The notes beneath the pieces are model-generated. The model was not told the origin of the DNA. It saw nothing but the letters and a program-made list of their open reading frames with translations, and made no database searches. A program made the translations under genes and the position numbers. A DNA stretch of 5,019 nucleotides, from the NCBI GenBank assembly GCA_012798025.1, contig JAAZNX010000172.1, positions 1 to 5,019 of the forward strand, in the 5' to 3' direction. Source of the stretch: Methanothrix sp. (GTDB taxonomy: Archaea; Halobacteriota; Methanosarcinia; Methanotrichales; Methanotrichaceae). Below, one piece after another: positions 1-5,019 of this stretch. The stretch's first letter is position 1. Every line of letters starts with the position of its first letter.

Positions 1-114
1 GGGTTCGAGCCGTTGCCTCCAAACCTGCTGCTTGAGACCGTCAGGCAGATCCGGACCAGGAAGGGCTTGAAGCCAGAGATGCCAAAGCCATCTGATTACT
101 TGAAGGTTGTCTAG
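1..114 (+). CDS. fusA: Elongation factor 2 (EF-2), C-terminal fragment
   Basis: This is the last 37 codons of a gene whose 5' part lies left of the window, ending in TAG at 112-114. The visible peptide contains [19 protein letters not shown] and ends SDYLKVV. This matches the extreme C-terminus of archaeal/eukaryotic EF-2, where a helix carrying a VRQIRxRKGLKPE motif closes domain V. EF-2 is the cytosolic GTPase that drives ribosomal translocation. Its GTPase motifs and the diphthamide histidine would be upstream and cannot be checked here. The position directly before EF-1A fits the archaeal str operon order (S12, S7, EF-2, EF-1A, S10) known from other euryarchaea. The call rests on a short peptide plus this context, and both agree. 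Confidence 0.9.
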   Translation, partial: GFEPLPPNLLLETVRQIRTRKGLKPEMPKPSDYLKVV

Positions 115-130
115 ATTGCAGCCTTCGAAA

Positions 131-139
131 AGATTAAAC
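131..139 (+). promoter_or_regulatory. Possible internal TATA-like element before EF-1A
   Basis: The 79-base gap between EF-2 and EF-1A is A-rich. It contains AGATTAAAC preceded by the purine-rich CGAAA, which resembles a BRE plus TATA box. Initiation about 25 bases downstream (near 160) would give a leader of roughly 30 bases that still includes the EF-1A ribosome binding site. A second AT-rich run at 158-167 would start transcription too close to the ATG and would exclude that site. An internal promoter could raise EF-1A output relative to EF-2. This is weak pattern evidence; plain operon read-through is equally possible. Confidence 0.25.
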
Positions 140-179
140 ACAAAAGCAGAAATACAGAAAAATATGGATAGTGTAAGTT

Positions 180-184
180 GGAGG
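180..184 (+). promoter_or_regulatory. Ribosome binding site of EF-1A
   Basis: GGAGG lies 9 bases before the ATG at 194. A nearer ATG at 187 is in another frame and does not lead into EF-1A, so this site supports the start at 194. Confidence 0.7.
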
Positions 185-193
185 AAATGAATT

Positions 194-1468
194 ATGGCAG
201 ATACCAAGCCACATCTCAATCTAGCATTCATTGGACATGTCGACCATGGGAAGTCGACTACAGTAGGCAGATTGATGTATGAGACGGGTGCTGTGGATGC
301 ACACGTCATAGAAGAGTACAAGAAAGAAGCTGCAGCCAAGGGAAAGGCGACCTTTGAGTATGCCTGGGTTATGGACAGCCTGAAGGAAGAGCGTGAGAGG
401 GGCGTGACGATAGACATCGCCCATCATCGCTTCGATACTGCCAAATACTACTTCACAGTAGTGGACTGCCCTGGCCACAGGGACTTCGTCAAGAACATGA
501 TCACCGGAGCCAGCCAGGCCGATGCCGCAGTGCTCGTCGTAGCCGTCCCGGACGGCGTCATGGCTCAGACCAAAGAGCATGTCTTCCTTTCGAGGACTCT
601 GGGAGTCAACCAGTTGATCGTAGCCATGAACAAGATAGATGCCACCACGCCACCCTTCGATGAGAAGAGATTCAATGAGGTGAAGGATGAGGTGGGCAAG
701 CTCCTGAAGATGGTAGGATACAAGCTTGAAGAGGTACCCTTCGTGCCGGTCTCCGGTCTCATGGGAGACAACCTAGCCAAGCCCAGCGAGCACCTGAAGT
801 GGTACAAAGGCCCAACTCTTCTGGATGCGTTAAACAACCTCAAGATTCCCCAAAAGCCTACAAACCTGCCTTTGCGCGTACCTGTGCAGGACGTCTACAC
901 TATATCTGGCGTAGGCACTGTGCCAGTAGGCCGCGTGGAGACCGGCATCATGAAGAAGAACGATAAGATCATCTTCCAGCCAGCTAATGTATCAGGCGAG
1001 GTCAAGTCCATCGAGATGCACCATGAGGAAGTTCCTGAAGCATACCCCGGAGACAACATCGGATGGAACGTGCGTGGCGTCTCAAAGAAAGATATTCGCC
1101 GCGGCGACGTATGTGGACATGTAGAAAAGCCGCCGACCGTAGCCAAGGAGTTCAAGGCCCAGATCGTTGTTCTGCAGCATCCCAGCGCCATTTCGGCAGG
1201 GTACACACCTGTGTTCCACTGCCACACCGCCCAGATCGCATGCACCTTAACTCAGATTCTGGCCAAGCTGGACCCAAGGTCTGGCGCTGTCAAGGAGGAG
1301 AACCCGGCCTTCATCAAGGCAGGAGACGCCGCTATCATCATGGTGACGCCCTCTAAGCCCATGGTCATTGAGCCGGTAAAGGAGATCCCGCAGCTTGGCA
1401 GGTTCGCTATTCGAGATATGGGCACGACCGTCGCAGCCGGCATGTGCATGAGCGTGGTCCCACGCTAA
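194..1468 (+). CDS. tuf: Translation elongation factor 1-alpha (EF-1A, EF-Tu homologue)
   Basis: This GTPase delivers aminoacyl-tRNA to the ribosomal A site in the cytosol. The 424-residue protein is full length for archaeal EF-1A. The GTPase domain shows G1 GHVDHGKS (14-21), a switch region with RGVTID (69-74), G3 DCPGH (91-95), G4 NKID (146-149) and G5 SGLMGDN (187-193). The two beta-barrel domains follow from about residue 220, and the C-terminal stretch [16 protein letters not shown] is a hallmark of the third domain. The insertion [21 protein letters not shown] (41-60 region) between G1 and G2 is the archaeal/eukaryotic form and is absent from bacterial EF-Tu. The start is fixed by GGAGG nine bases upstream and by the family-typical N-terminus. 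It follows EF-2 by 79 bases and precedes S10 by 19, as expected for the str operon. All catalytic motifs are intact, including the His of DCPGH. Confidence 0.98.
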   Translation: MADTKPHLNLAFIGHVDHGKSTTVGRLMYETGAVDAHVIEEYKKEAAAKGKATFEYAWVMDSLKEERERGVTIDIAHHRFDTAKYYFTVVDCPGHRDFVKNMITGASQADAAVLVVAVPDGVMAQTKEHVFLSRTLGVNQLIVAMNKIDATTPPFDEKRFNEVKDEVGKLLKMVGYKLEEVPFVPVSGLMGDNLAKPSEHLKWYKGPTLLDALNNLKIPQKPTNLPLRVPVQDVYTISGVGTVPVGRVETGIMKKNDKIIFQPANVSGEVKSIEMHHEEVPEAYPGDNIGWNVRGVSKKDIRRGDVCGHVEKPPTVAKEFKAQIVVLQHPSAISAGYTPVFHCHTAQIACTLTQILAKLDPRSGAVKEENPAFIKAGDAAIIMVTPSKPMVIEPVKEIPQLGRFAIRDMGTTVAAGMCMSVVPR

Positions 1469-1476
1469 ATTTTTTT

Positions 1477-1480
1477 GGTG
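1477..1480 (+). promoter_or_regulatory. Ribosome binding site of S10
   Basis: GGTG lies 7 bases before the S10 ATG, within the 19-base spacer after EF-1A. It matches part of the archaeal consensus GGAGGTG. The match is short, so translational coupling to EF-1A may also contribute. Confidence 0.5.
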
Positions 1481-1487
1481 TTAAGAC

Positions 1488-1796
1488 ATGCAGAAGGCAA
1501 GAATTAGACTCTCTGGCACAAATCCTCTGATGCTGGACGACATTTGCAACCAGGTCAAGGGGATTGCCCAGAGAACTGGTGTGCACATGGCAGGACCAAT
1601 TCCACTGCCCACGAAGAAGATGGTCGTCCCTTGCAGGAAGAGTCCTGACGGCGAGGGGACTGCCACCTGGGATCACTGGGAGATGAGAGTCCATAAGCGT
1701 TTGATAGATCTTGATGCAGACGAGCGCGCTTTGCGCCAACTCATGCGCATCCAGGTCCCAAAGAACGTGAACATCGAAATCGTGCTGGAAAGCTAG
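1488..1796 (+). CDS. rps10: 30S ribosomal protein S10 (uS10)
   Basis: This is a structural protein of the small ribosomal subunit head. The 102-residue length is normal for archaeal uS10. Recognisable family segments are the N-terminal [11 protein letters not shown], the GPIPLPTK motif (residues 36-43) shared with bacterial S10, the archaeal extension around [17 protein letters not shown], and the C-terminal [19 protein letters not shown] followed by [11 protein letters not shown]. It starts 19 bases after the EF-1A stop and is certainly co-transcribed with it. In archaea rps10 closes the str operon, whereas in bacteria it opens the S10 operon; the arrangement here is the archaeal one. The tRNA-Arg gene begins 71 bases downstream. 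Nothing in the protein looks abnormal. Confidence 0.97.
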   Translation: MQKARIRLSGTNPLMLDDICNQVKGIAQRTGVHMAGPIPLPTKKMVVPCRKSPDGEGTATWDHWEMRVHKRLIDLDADERALRQLMRIQVPKNVNIEIVLES

Positions 1797-1816
1797 GTCC
1801 AGGTAGGACGAGATCA

Positions 1817-1843
1817 GGGCTAATCCCCGCCGGGATACAGCCC
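1817..1843 (+). other. Two-stage hairpin between S10 and tRNA-Arg
   Basis: An outer stem GGGCT (1817-1821) pairs perfectly with AGCCC (1839-1843). An inner stem ATCCC (1823-1827) pairs with GGGAT (1832-1836) around the four-base loop CGCC. A small internal loop (A on one side, AC on the other) separates them. All ten pairs are Watson-Crick. No T-run follows, so it is not a classical terminator. It is not a bulge-helix-bulge site, because the bulges are 1 and 2 bases rather than 3 and 3. It could protect the 3' end of the S10 mRNA after RNase P cuts the adjacent tRNA, or insulate the tRNA fold. The structure is seen in the sequence; the role is inference. Confidence 0.5.
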
Positions 1844-1867
1844 GTACCTATATGCTCCAATGATTTT

Positions 1868-1941
1868 GGACTCGTAGTATAGTCTGGACAGAATAGAGGC
1901 CTCCGGAGCCTCGGACCCGGGTTCGAATCCCGGCGGGTCCG
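1868..1941 (+). tRNA. tRNA-Arg (anticodon CCG)
   Basis: The cloverleaf is 74 bases including the discriminator G (1941). Acceptor stem GGACTCG (1868-1874) pairs with CGGGTCC (1934-1940) with one T-G pair. Anticodon stem GAGGC (1896-1900) pairs with GCCTC (1908-1912). The loop CTCCGGA (1901-1907) places anticodon CCG at 1903-1905, which reads the Arg codon CGG. T-stem CCGGG (1917-1921) pairs with CCCGG (1929-1933) around TTCGAAT. The D-loop carries the GG pair and the variable loop has four bases. The D-stem GTAT/GAAT is weak: it holds two G-U pairs and an A-A mismatch (1879 with 1892). CCA is not encoded, so it must be added by the CCA-adding enzyme, and no intron is present. It lies 71 bases after S10 on the same strand with no well-placed TATA box, which suggests processing from the str transcript. 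Confidence 0.93.
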
Positions 1942-1947
1942 CTGCTA

Positions 1948-1954
1948 TTTTTTT
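1948..1954 (+). terminator. T-tract terminator after tRNA-Arg
   Basis: A run of seven T residues starts seven bases after the tRNA discriminator. Archaeal RNA polymerase terminates at oligo-T tracts without needing a hairpin, so this is a good candidate for the end of the EF-2/EF-1A/S10/tRNA transcript. Confidence 0.65.
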
Positions 1955-1996
1955 CTCGATCCATGGATTCTTCGACTGCAAAACGAGACCTACATG

Positions 1997-2010
1997 AAAA
2001 ATAGATATTA
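1997..2010 (+). promoter_or_regulatory. Putative BRE/TATA element of the Tyr-rich gene
   Basis: An A-run followed by TAGATATTA forms a purine-rich BRE-like and TATA-like block in an otherwise ordinary intergenic stretch. Initiation about 25 bases downstream (near 2030) falls just before the GGAGGTG site at 2037, giving a short leader. The spacing is consistent with a dedicated promoter for the small gene that follows. Confidence 0.5.
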
Positions 2011-2036
2011 ATACTTTGACCACCCTAATTTTAGCT

Positions 2037-2043
2037 GGAGGTG
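2037..2043 (+). promoter_or_regulatory. Strong ribosome binding site that decides an unusual start
   Basis: GGAGGTG is a perfect seven-base match to the archaeal anti-Shine-Dalgarno sequence. It sits 5 bases before an ATT codon at 2049 and 20 bases before the first in-frame ATG at 2064. The only other initiation codon in this frame nearby, TTG at 2016, lies upstream of the site. The site therefore points to ATT at 2049. Confidence 0.7.
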
Positions 2044-2048
2044 TTAGT

Positions 2049-2336
2049 ATTAAGGCTGCGATAATGCTACCTCTTCTAGCCCTTGGGTTGCTCTTTGCAG
2101 TGGGCGCTGCACAGCCCACAGGACATGGAGGTTCTGAATCTGGGGAGTCGACGTACAAATCGCTTACGTATCATGACTGGCTGTCTCCTTGGGACTCGTA
2201 TTACTACTACCCATACTACACATACTACTATTATCCAAGATATTACTACTATCCATATTACTACTACCCATACAGCTACTATTACTCATACTACTGGTAC
2301 CCAAGGTACTACAGATACTGGTACTGGTACTGGTGA
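2049..2336 (+). CDS. Small exported Tyr/Trp-rich protein of unknown function
   Basis: I do not recognise a family. Read from ATT at 2049 the product has 95 residues. The N-terminus, (M)KAAIMLPLLALGLLFAVGAA, is a textbook signal peptide: a Lys at position 2, a hydrophobic core, and an Ala/Gly cleavage region before QPTG. A short polar linker (GHGGSESGEST) leads to YHDWLSPWDS. The last 45 residues are 30 Tyr, 4 Trp, 5 Pro, 3 Arg, 2 Ser and 1 Thr, arranged as YYYYP-type blocks and ending RYWYWYW. That tail has no acidic residue and no Lys. Tyr is written with both TAC and TAT, so the composition looks maintained at the protein level rather than as a recent triplet expansion. The gene appears monocistronic, with its own TATA-like element, a strong ribosome binding site and T-rich downstream DNA. 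A role on the cell surface, sheath or matrix is inference. If ATG at 2064 were the start, the signal peptide would lose its basic residue. Confidence is high for coding and export, none for function. Confidence 0.8.
   Translation: MKAAIMLPLLALGLLFAVGAAQPTGHGGSESGESTYKSLTYHDWLSPWDSYYYYPYYTYYYYPRYYYYPYYYYPYSYYYSYYWYPRYYRYWYWYW
2199..2333 (+). repeat. Low-complexity TAC/TAT/CCA/TGG triplet repeat region
   Basis: This 135-base stretch is almost entirely TAY codons, interrupted by CCA (five times), TGG (four times) and a few Arg/Ser/Thr codons. Four-Tyr blocks recur at 2199, 2223, 2241 and 2256, each followed by Pro. The units are not exact at the DNA level. The composition keeps all three plus-strand frames open, which creates spurious Thr/His-rich and Leu/Ile-rich reading frames. 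Confidence 0.85.
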
Positions 2337-2340
2337 CTCC

Positions 2341-2346
2341 TATAAA
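2341..2346 (+). promoter_or_regulatory. Possible TATA box of the MFS transporter gene
   Basis: TATAAA begins four bases after the preceding stop codon. Initiation some 25 bases downstream would fall near 2367-2370, leaving a leader of about 13-15 bases to the ATG at 2382. The flanking BRE is pyrimidine-rich and therefore poor. Confidence 0.4.
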
Positions 2347-2349
2347 CTG

Positions 2350-2381
2350 TTTTAGTTATTATTTTATTCCTCTTTGTTGTT
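2350..2381 (+). terminator. T-rich tract after the Tyr-rich gene
   Basis: Several T-runs (TTTT at 2350-2353 and 2362-2365, TTT at 2373-2375) follow the stop within 45 bases. This could terminate the Tyr-rich transcript in the archaeal manner. It overlaps the presumed start region of the next gene, so it may equally be a promoter-associated AT-rich stretch. Confidence 0.4.
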
Positions 2382-3821
2382 ATGAGCGTTTTTTCCAAAA
2401 GATGCCTTTATGAACAGGTTGATCGTTTAGATTGGCTTGCAATGAACGATAAACAGCTTGTGCTCGTCATCATCTGCATGACCTCTTTTATTACACCATT
2501 TTTGGGCTCTTCCGTTAACGTTGCCCTTCCCACAATCAATGCTGATTTTGCTGTGCCAGACGAGGTGCTGCTGGGATGGGTAGTCACGGGCTTTCTGCTC
2601 TCTGCAGCCATCTTCGTTGTGCCTTTTGGCCGGATAGCGGATACATTTGGCAGGAAAAAGATATTTGTCGCAGGCTTATCGATCATCGTCGTGTCCTCCC
2701 TTTTTTGCAGCGTTTCCACCTCAGTCCAAATGCTGATAGCCTCTCGCGTGGTCGAGGGGTTTGGAAGCGCAATGATCTTTGGCACTGGAATTGCCATTCT
2801 CACCCAAGCATTCCCTGCTAAAGAGCGGGGCCGGGTCCTTGGCATCAATGTGGCGATCGTATATCTCGGATCATCGATCGGCCCGTTCCTTGGCGGGATC
2901 ATCACGCAGCACTCTGGGTGGAGGTTCATCTATGCTGGAATTATGATTTATGCCTTGGCTGCGGCGCTTCTTGCGCAAAGGAGCCTCAAGGAAGAGTGGC
3001 GGTGCGAGGAGGCGGGGCACTTCGATATTGCAGGCACAGTTCTCTATGGCATCATGCTCTTCGCGCTCATCTACGGACTTTCTCTGATTCCTGATATGGC
3101 CGGAGCGTATCTGCTGGTGCTCGCAGCCCTGATGATGCTCGTATTCCTGCGATGGGAATTGAGGGCTGAAAACCCCATCGTGAAGATCAGCGTCTTTCGC
3201 AATAACTATGTGTTTTTGTTCTCGAACCTCGCCGCTCTGATCAACTACAGCGCCACGTTCGGCGTTGGATTCCTTCTGAGCCTCTACTTGCAGTACATGA
3301 AGGGATACGACCCACAGACGGCAGGGCTGGTCCTCGTCGCCCAACCCATCGTTCAGGCAGTCTTCTCTCCGCTCGCCGGGAGACTGTCCGACAGGGTGGA
3401 GCCGAGAGTCGTCGCCTCGGTTGGAATGGGGTTATGCGTTATTGGCCTGGCGCAATTTGCCTTCTTGACGCCTGAAACATCGCTTGAAACCATCTTCGGA
3501 AGCCTTGTATTCCTCGGACTTGGATTTGCCCTATTCTCGTCGCCCAATACCAATGCCATCATGAGTTCTGTGGATTTGTGCGACTATGGAATGGCCTCAG
3601 GAATGGTTAGCACCATGAGGCTCATCGGTCAGATGATGAGCCTGGGCATCGTCATGCTCACGTTCTCTGTGATCATGGGGCATGTTGAGATCGCGCCCGA
3701 GCAGCTTGATAAGCTCATGGTCAGCATCAAAGTGGCCTTTGGCATCTTCGCGGGCCTGTGCGTCATGGGCACGATCTTCTCGCTGGCAAGGGGAAATTTG
3801 CAGAGAAAGACTATGCCATAG
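2382..3821 (+). CDS. MFS transporter, DHA2 (EmrB/QacA-like) multidrug efflux type
   Basis: This is a predicted proton-coupled exporter in the cytoplasmic membrane. Its 479 residues and hydrophobic profile fit the 14-TM DHA2 group. Visible motifs are NVALPTI at the end of TM1 (46-52), motif A GRIADTFGRKK (83-93) in the TM2-3 loop, the motif B Arg in IASRVVEGFG (R122), and motif C LGSSIGPFLGG (162-172) followed by GWRF, which marks the drug/H+ antiporter side of the superfamily. The acidic residue that usually precedes NVALP in TM1 (DxTIVNVALP) is replaced: the stretch here is PFLGSSVNVALP. Neither start has a clear ribosome binding site. ATG at 2382 gives 20 extra polar residues, while ATG at 2442 (residue 21, MNDKQLVLVII) gives a more family-like N-terminus. 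The substrate is unknown. The gene ends 13 bases from the convergent ABC permease and is probably transcribed alone. Confidence 0.9.
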   Translation: MSVFSKRCLYEQVDRLDWLAMNDKQLVLVIICMTSFITPFLGSSVNVALPTINADFAVPDEVLLGWVVTGFLLSAAIFVVPFGRIADTFGRKKIFVAGLSIIVVSSLFCSVSTSVQMLIASRVVEGFGSAMIFGTGIAILTQAFPAKERGRVLGINVAIVYLGSSIGPFLGGIITQHSGWRFIYAGIMIYALAAALLAQRSLKEEWRCEEAGHFDIAGTVLYGIMLFALIYGLSLIPDMAGAYLLVLAALMMLVFLRWELRAENPIVKISVFRNNYVFLFSNLAALINYSATFGVGFLLSLYLQYMKGYDPQTAGLVLVAQPIVQAVFSPLAGRLSDRVEPRVVASVGMGLCVIGLAQFAFLTPETSLETIFGSLVFLGLGFALFSSPNTNAIMSSVDLCDYGMASGMVSTMRLIGQMMSLGIVMLTFSVIMGHVEIAPEQLDKLMVSIKVAFGIFAGLCVMGTIFSLARGNLQRKTMP

Positions 3822-3834
3822 TTCAATTCTTTGT

Positions 3835-5019
3835 CTACTCAGCCCTCAACGCCTCTATGGGATCGAGCTTTGCGGCCTTGTTTGCTGGATAGACTCCGGC
3901 GATGGTTGTTGTCAGCACTCCGAATAGGAGGCCCAGAAGAATGGACGACGGCGTTATGGCTGAAGGCAGCCCGGCCAGCGTTCCAATCGCAAAGGAGACG
4001 ATCACACCAATGACGATTCCGATGATGCTGCTCACCGCGCCCAGCACCCCAGCTTCGAGCAGATACTGCATCCTGATGTCTCGCATGGTCGCGCCGAGGG
4101 CTTTCATGACACCTATCTCTTTGATGCGCTCCTTCACAGTCAGCATCATGACATTGGCAATGCCAATCCCTCCCACAACAAGCGATATGGCCCCGATTCC
4201 TGCAAGAGCATACTTGATCATTGAAAGAACGCTCAAGAGCGATGAGAGCATGTCTCGCGCCGTTGTGGCATCGTATGCCTCATCCTTGTGGTACCTCCTA
4301 AGATCGTTCTTGATCTTTTCGATTATGCTGTCCACCTGCTCTGGATCCTCTACAGTTACCTGGAAAGATCCATAATAGTAGTTTTCGTCGCCCAGCAGCT
4401 CTTTCATGGCCTTGTGAGTGATGTACATCATATTGTTCTGGTTGTTCATTCTTCCCGACGACTGCTCCTCTTTTTCAAGCACACCCACCACGGTAAAGTC
4501 CATGTATCTGCTGGTCTTGTAGTACAACCGAATCTTGTTTCCAGGAGTGATCTTCATCCTGAAAAGCTCCTGCGATACGCCCTCTCCGATGACGATGGAT
4601 TTGTAGTCCGATGAGGTTAGGAACCTGCCCTGAACCACCTTTTCCTTGATATCAGCCTCTTTGTCGGGGTCCACGCCGGTGAGGCTGGCCGAGGCATTTG
4701 TATTGCGAAAGGCCACTACTACGCTGGCCGAGGTCTCTGGAGCCACATTTTTTACCCCCACGACGTTCTCCAGCACCTTCGTATCCTTGTCCGTGAACTT
4801 CGCAGGCTCTGCAGGATTTTTGCTCGCCTGGCCCGGTCCCCCGAAATGGGCGCTCCCCGGCACCACACGAATCACATCCAGATCAAGGGTGCTGAACTGA
4901 GAAGAAACGCCGGAGTAAAGTCCCTCGCCCACGGACATCATCACAACAATGGCCATGACGCCGATGATTATTCCCAGAGAGGACATGAGCGTCTTGAATC
5001 GGTCTGCTTTGAAGCCTAC
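3835..5019 (-). CDS. ABC transporter permease, MacB/FtsX type (5'-truncated by window edge)
   Basis: This is a membrane subunit of a MacB-like ABC system. Such systems couple a cytoplasmic ATPase to an extracytoplasmic domain and act on lipoproteins, peptides or drugs. There are 394 codons visible. An ATG at 4984-4986 is not the real start: the frame stays open to the edge with VGFKADRFKTL before it, the usual cytoplasmic pre-TM1 segment, so the N-terminus lies outside. In visible numbering: TM1 at about 12-32; a MacB periplasmic-type domain at about 33-265; TM2 at about 268-293; the coupling segment ERIKEIGVMKALGATMRDI (297-315); TM3 at about 323-347; TM4 at about 359-377; and the classic end YPANKAAKLDPIEALRAE. 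The 4-TM layout with one large outer domain after TM1 is diagnostic. The partner ATPase is probably encoded near the 5' end, beyond the window. The substrate cannot be told from sequence. Confidence 0.93.
   Translation of the reverse strand, partial: VGFKADRFKTLMSSLGIIIGVMAIVVMMSVGEGLYSGVSSQFSTLDLDVIRVVPGSAHFGGPGQASKNPAEPAKFTDKDTKVLENVVGVKNVAPETSASVVVAFRNTNASASLTGVDPDKEADIKEKVVQGRFLTSSDYKSIVIGEGVSQELFRMKITPGNKIRLYYKTSRYMDFTVVGVLEKEEQSSGRMNNQNNMMYITHKAMKELLGDENYYYGSFQVTVEDPEQVDSIIEKIKNDLRRYHKDEAYDATTARDMLSSLLSVLSMIKYALAGIGAISLVVGGIGIANVMMLTVKERIKEIGVMKALGATMRDIRMQYLLEAGVLGAVSSIIGIVIGVIVSFAIGTLAGLPSAITPSSILLGLLFGVLTTTIAGVYPANKAAKLDPIEALRAE

Noticed and set aside
1063..1356. Plus-strand 97-residue reading frame inside EF-1A
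   Set aside because: It is an out-of-frame shadow of a highly conserved gene, rich in Arg/Gly from codon bias, with no start signal.
1817..1843. Hairpin as a bulge-helix-bulge splicing site or a tRNA intron
   Set aside because: The bulges are 1 and 2 bases rather than two 3-base bulges around a 4-bp helix, and the adjacent tRNA is already continuous.
1848..1854. CTATATG as a promoter for tRNA-Arg
   Set aside because: Its centre is only about 17 bases before the mature 5' end. Archaeal initiation about 25 bases downstream would start inside the tRNA.
1820..2158. Minus-strand 112-residue reading frame
   Set aside because: It crosses the tRNA gene antisense and contains the familiar PPGFEPGS artefact made by translating a tRNA T-arm backwards.
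2083..2355. Thr/His/Ile-rich 90-residue reading frame overlapping the Tyr-rich gene
   Set aside because: It is the shifted reading of the TAC/CCA repeat (ACT, CAT, ATT codons). It has no ribosome binding site at its ATG, and the in-phase Tyr frame has a signal peptide and a strong site.
2189..2413. Leu/Ile-rich hydrophobic 74-residue reading frame resembling a membrane peptide
   Set aside because: Its hydrophobicity follows automatically from reading the repeat in the third frame. There is no initiation signal, and it runs into the next gene.
2408..2929. Long minus-strand reading frame of 173 residues opposite the MFS gene
   Set aside because: It lies fully antisense to a gene with clear MFS motifs, is low in recognisable features, and mirrors that gene's codon bias.
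3902..4375. Plus-strand 157-residue reading frame opposite the ABC permease
   Set aside because: It is the antisense shadow of the permease C-terminal half, which has diagnostic MacB/FtsX sequence.
1..5019. CRISPR array, insertion sequence, toxin-antitoxin or attachment-site signals
   Set aside because: No regularly spaced direct repeats, transposase, terminal inverted repeats, or duplicated tRNA 3' end were found by reading both strands. The only repeat is the coding Tyr tract.

Overview
This 5 kb window looks like chromosomal DNA from a methanogenic euryarchaeon. The EF-1A, EF-2 and S10 proteins are clearly archaeal, the tRNA gene has no encoded CCA, and Shine-Dalgarno sites match the archaeal 16S 3' end. 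By recollection of the family, the EF-1A most resembles Methanosarcinales and perhaps Methanothrix (Methanosaeta). That placement is an inference; no search was run.

Layout. Positions 1-1796 hold the distal end of the archaeal str ribosomal/elongation-factor operon: the last 37 codons of EF-2, then complete EF-1A (tuf) and ribosomal protein S10 (rps10), all on the plus strand. About 70 bases after S10 lies a tRNA-Arg(CCG) gene, followed by a T-tract terminator. A compact hairpin sits between S10 and the tRNA. No well-placed promoter is visible for the tRNA, so it is probably cut from the operon transcript.

The most unusual gene follows. It is a small plus-strand ORF with its own TATA-like element and a perfect GGAGGTG ribosome binding site. 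It encodes a signal peptide and then a C-terminal tail of 45 residues, of which 30 are Tyr and 4 are Trp, built on irregular YYYYP blocks. Its best-placed start codon appears to be ATT rather than ATG. It looks like a small exported aromatic-rich surface or matrix protein of unknown function.

Downstream is a 14-TM-type major facilitator transporter of the DHA2 (EmrB/QacA-like) class on the plus strand. It is convergent, with a 13-base gap, to a minus-strand MacB/FtsX-type ABC permease whose 5' end runs off the right edge. The left part is housekeeping translation machinery. The right part is envelope and transport functions. Nothing in the window links the two halves functionally, and no mobile element, CRISPR array or integration site was seen.
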